NCBI GenBank assembly: GCA_030612905.1
Contig: JAUWNA010000174.1
Span: forward strand, 1 to 5,163
Direction: 5' to 3'
Source: Promethearchaeota archaeon
GTDB lineage: Archaea; Asgardarchaeota; Lokiarchaeia; Sigyniarchaeales; SOKP01
DNA: 5,163 nucleotides
Shown: in pieces, positions 5,129 to 5,163 of the stretch
How positions within the stretch are numbered: position 1 is the stretch's first letter
Layout: every line of letters starts with the position of its first letter
Notes under the pieces: model-generated
Databases searched by the model: none
What the model saw: only the letters and a program-made list of their open reading frames with translations
Told to the model about the DNA's origin: nothing
Position numbers and translations under genes: made by a program

Positions 5129-5163
5129 AAAAATAGTGATTCATGAATGAATGAAACAAGTGA

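Noticed and set aside
4963..5163. RNA gene, CRISPR array or insertion sequence in the right-hand intergenic region
   Set aside because: No tRNA-like cloverleaf, regularly spaced repeats, transposase fragment or terminal repeats were seen; only AT-rich promoter- and terminator-like signals.

Overview
The window is AT-rich (by eye roughly one third G+C) and reads as a piece of an anaerobic archaeal genome. The evidence is three subunits of a formylmethanofuran dehydrogenase (Fwd/Fmd) type complex, archaeal TATA elements (TTTAAATA, TATAAAA), one gene that looks leaderless, GGAGGTG-type ribosome binding sites, and an oligo-T terminator. Protein composition (rich in K, I and N) together with a non-pyrrolysine MttB homologue would suit an Asgard (Lokiarchaeia-like) or Bathyarchaeia-like lineage. 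That placement is a guess and cannot be settled from 5 kb.

Layout. The left half is one minus-strand operon transcribed right to left from about 2560. It encodes an Fe-S protein joining a CdhE/RnfB-type four-cysteine domain to a two-cluster ferredoxin (2019-2486 or -2504), fwdB (677-1981), fwdD (298-675) and the first 98 codons of fwdA (1-296), which runs off the left edge. The last three genes are packed stop-to-start with good ribosome binding sites. A 165-bp divergent promoter region (2487-2651) separates this operon from a plus-strand pair: a 475-residue MttB/COG5598 methyltransferase with no pyrrolysine codon (2652-4079) and a PIG-L/LmbE-type zinc deacetylase (about 4126-4962). The last 200 bp hold an oligo-T terminator, TATA-like boxes and an imperfect palindrome, perhaps the promoter of a gene starting at the right edge.

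How the genes may work together. Fwd catalyses the first step of the archaeal Wood-Ljungdahl methyl branch (CO2 to a formyl carrier, or the reverse), fed by ferredoxins. MttB-family enzymes move methyl groups from quaternary or tertiary amines to a corrinoid protein. Placed side by side they suggest C1 metabolism in which methyl groups are oxidised or CO2 is reduced. The neighbouring PIG-L enzyme has no obvious place in that scheme.

Most unusual. All three Fwd subunits appear to have changed at conserved motifs. FwdB keeps its metal-binding cysteine, but the next residue is Gln instead of His, and the usual RGH motif reads GGH. FwdD lacks the usual TGR, GPWAN and TGMP motifs. FwdA looks short or divergent just after its HxH metal motif. 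This could be a distinct Fwd-like clade with altered chemistry or carrier. In addition, the PIG-L gene has no ATG, GTG or TTG upstream of its catalytic motif, so it probably starts at a non-standard codon or carries a base error.
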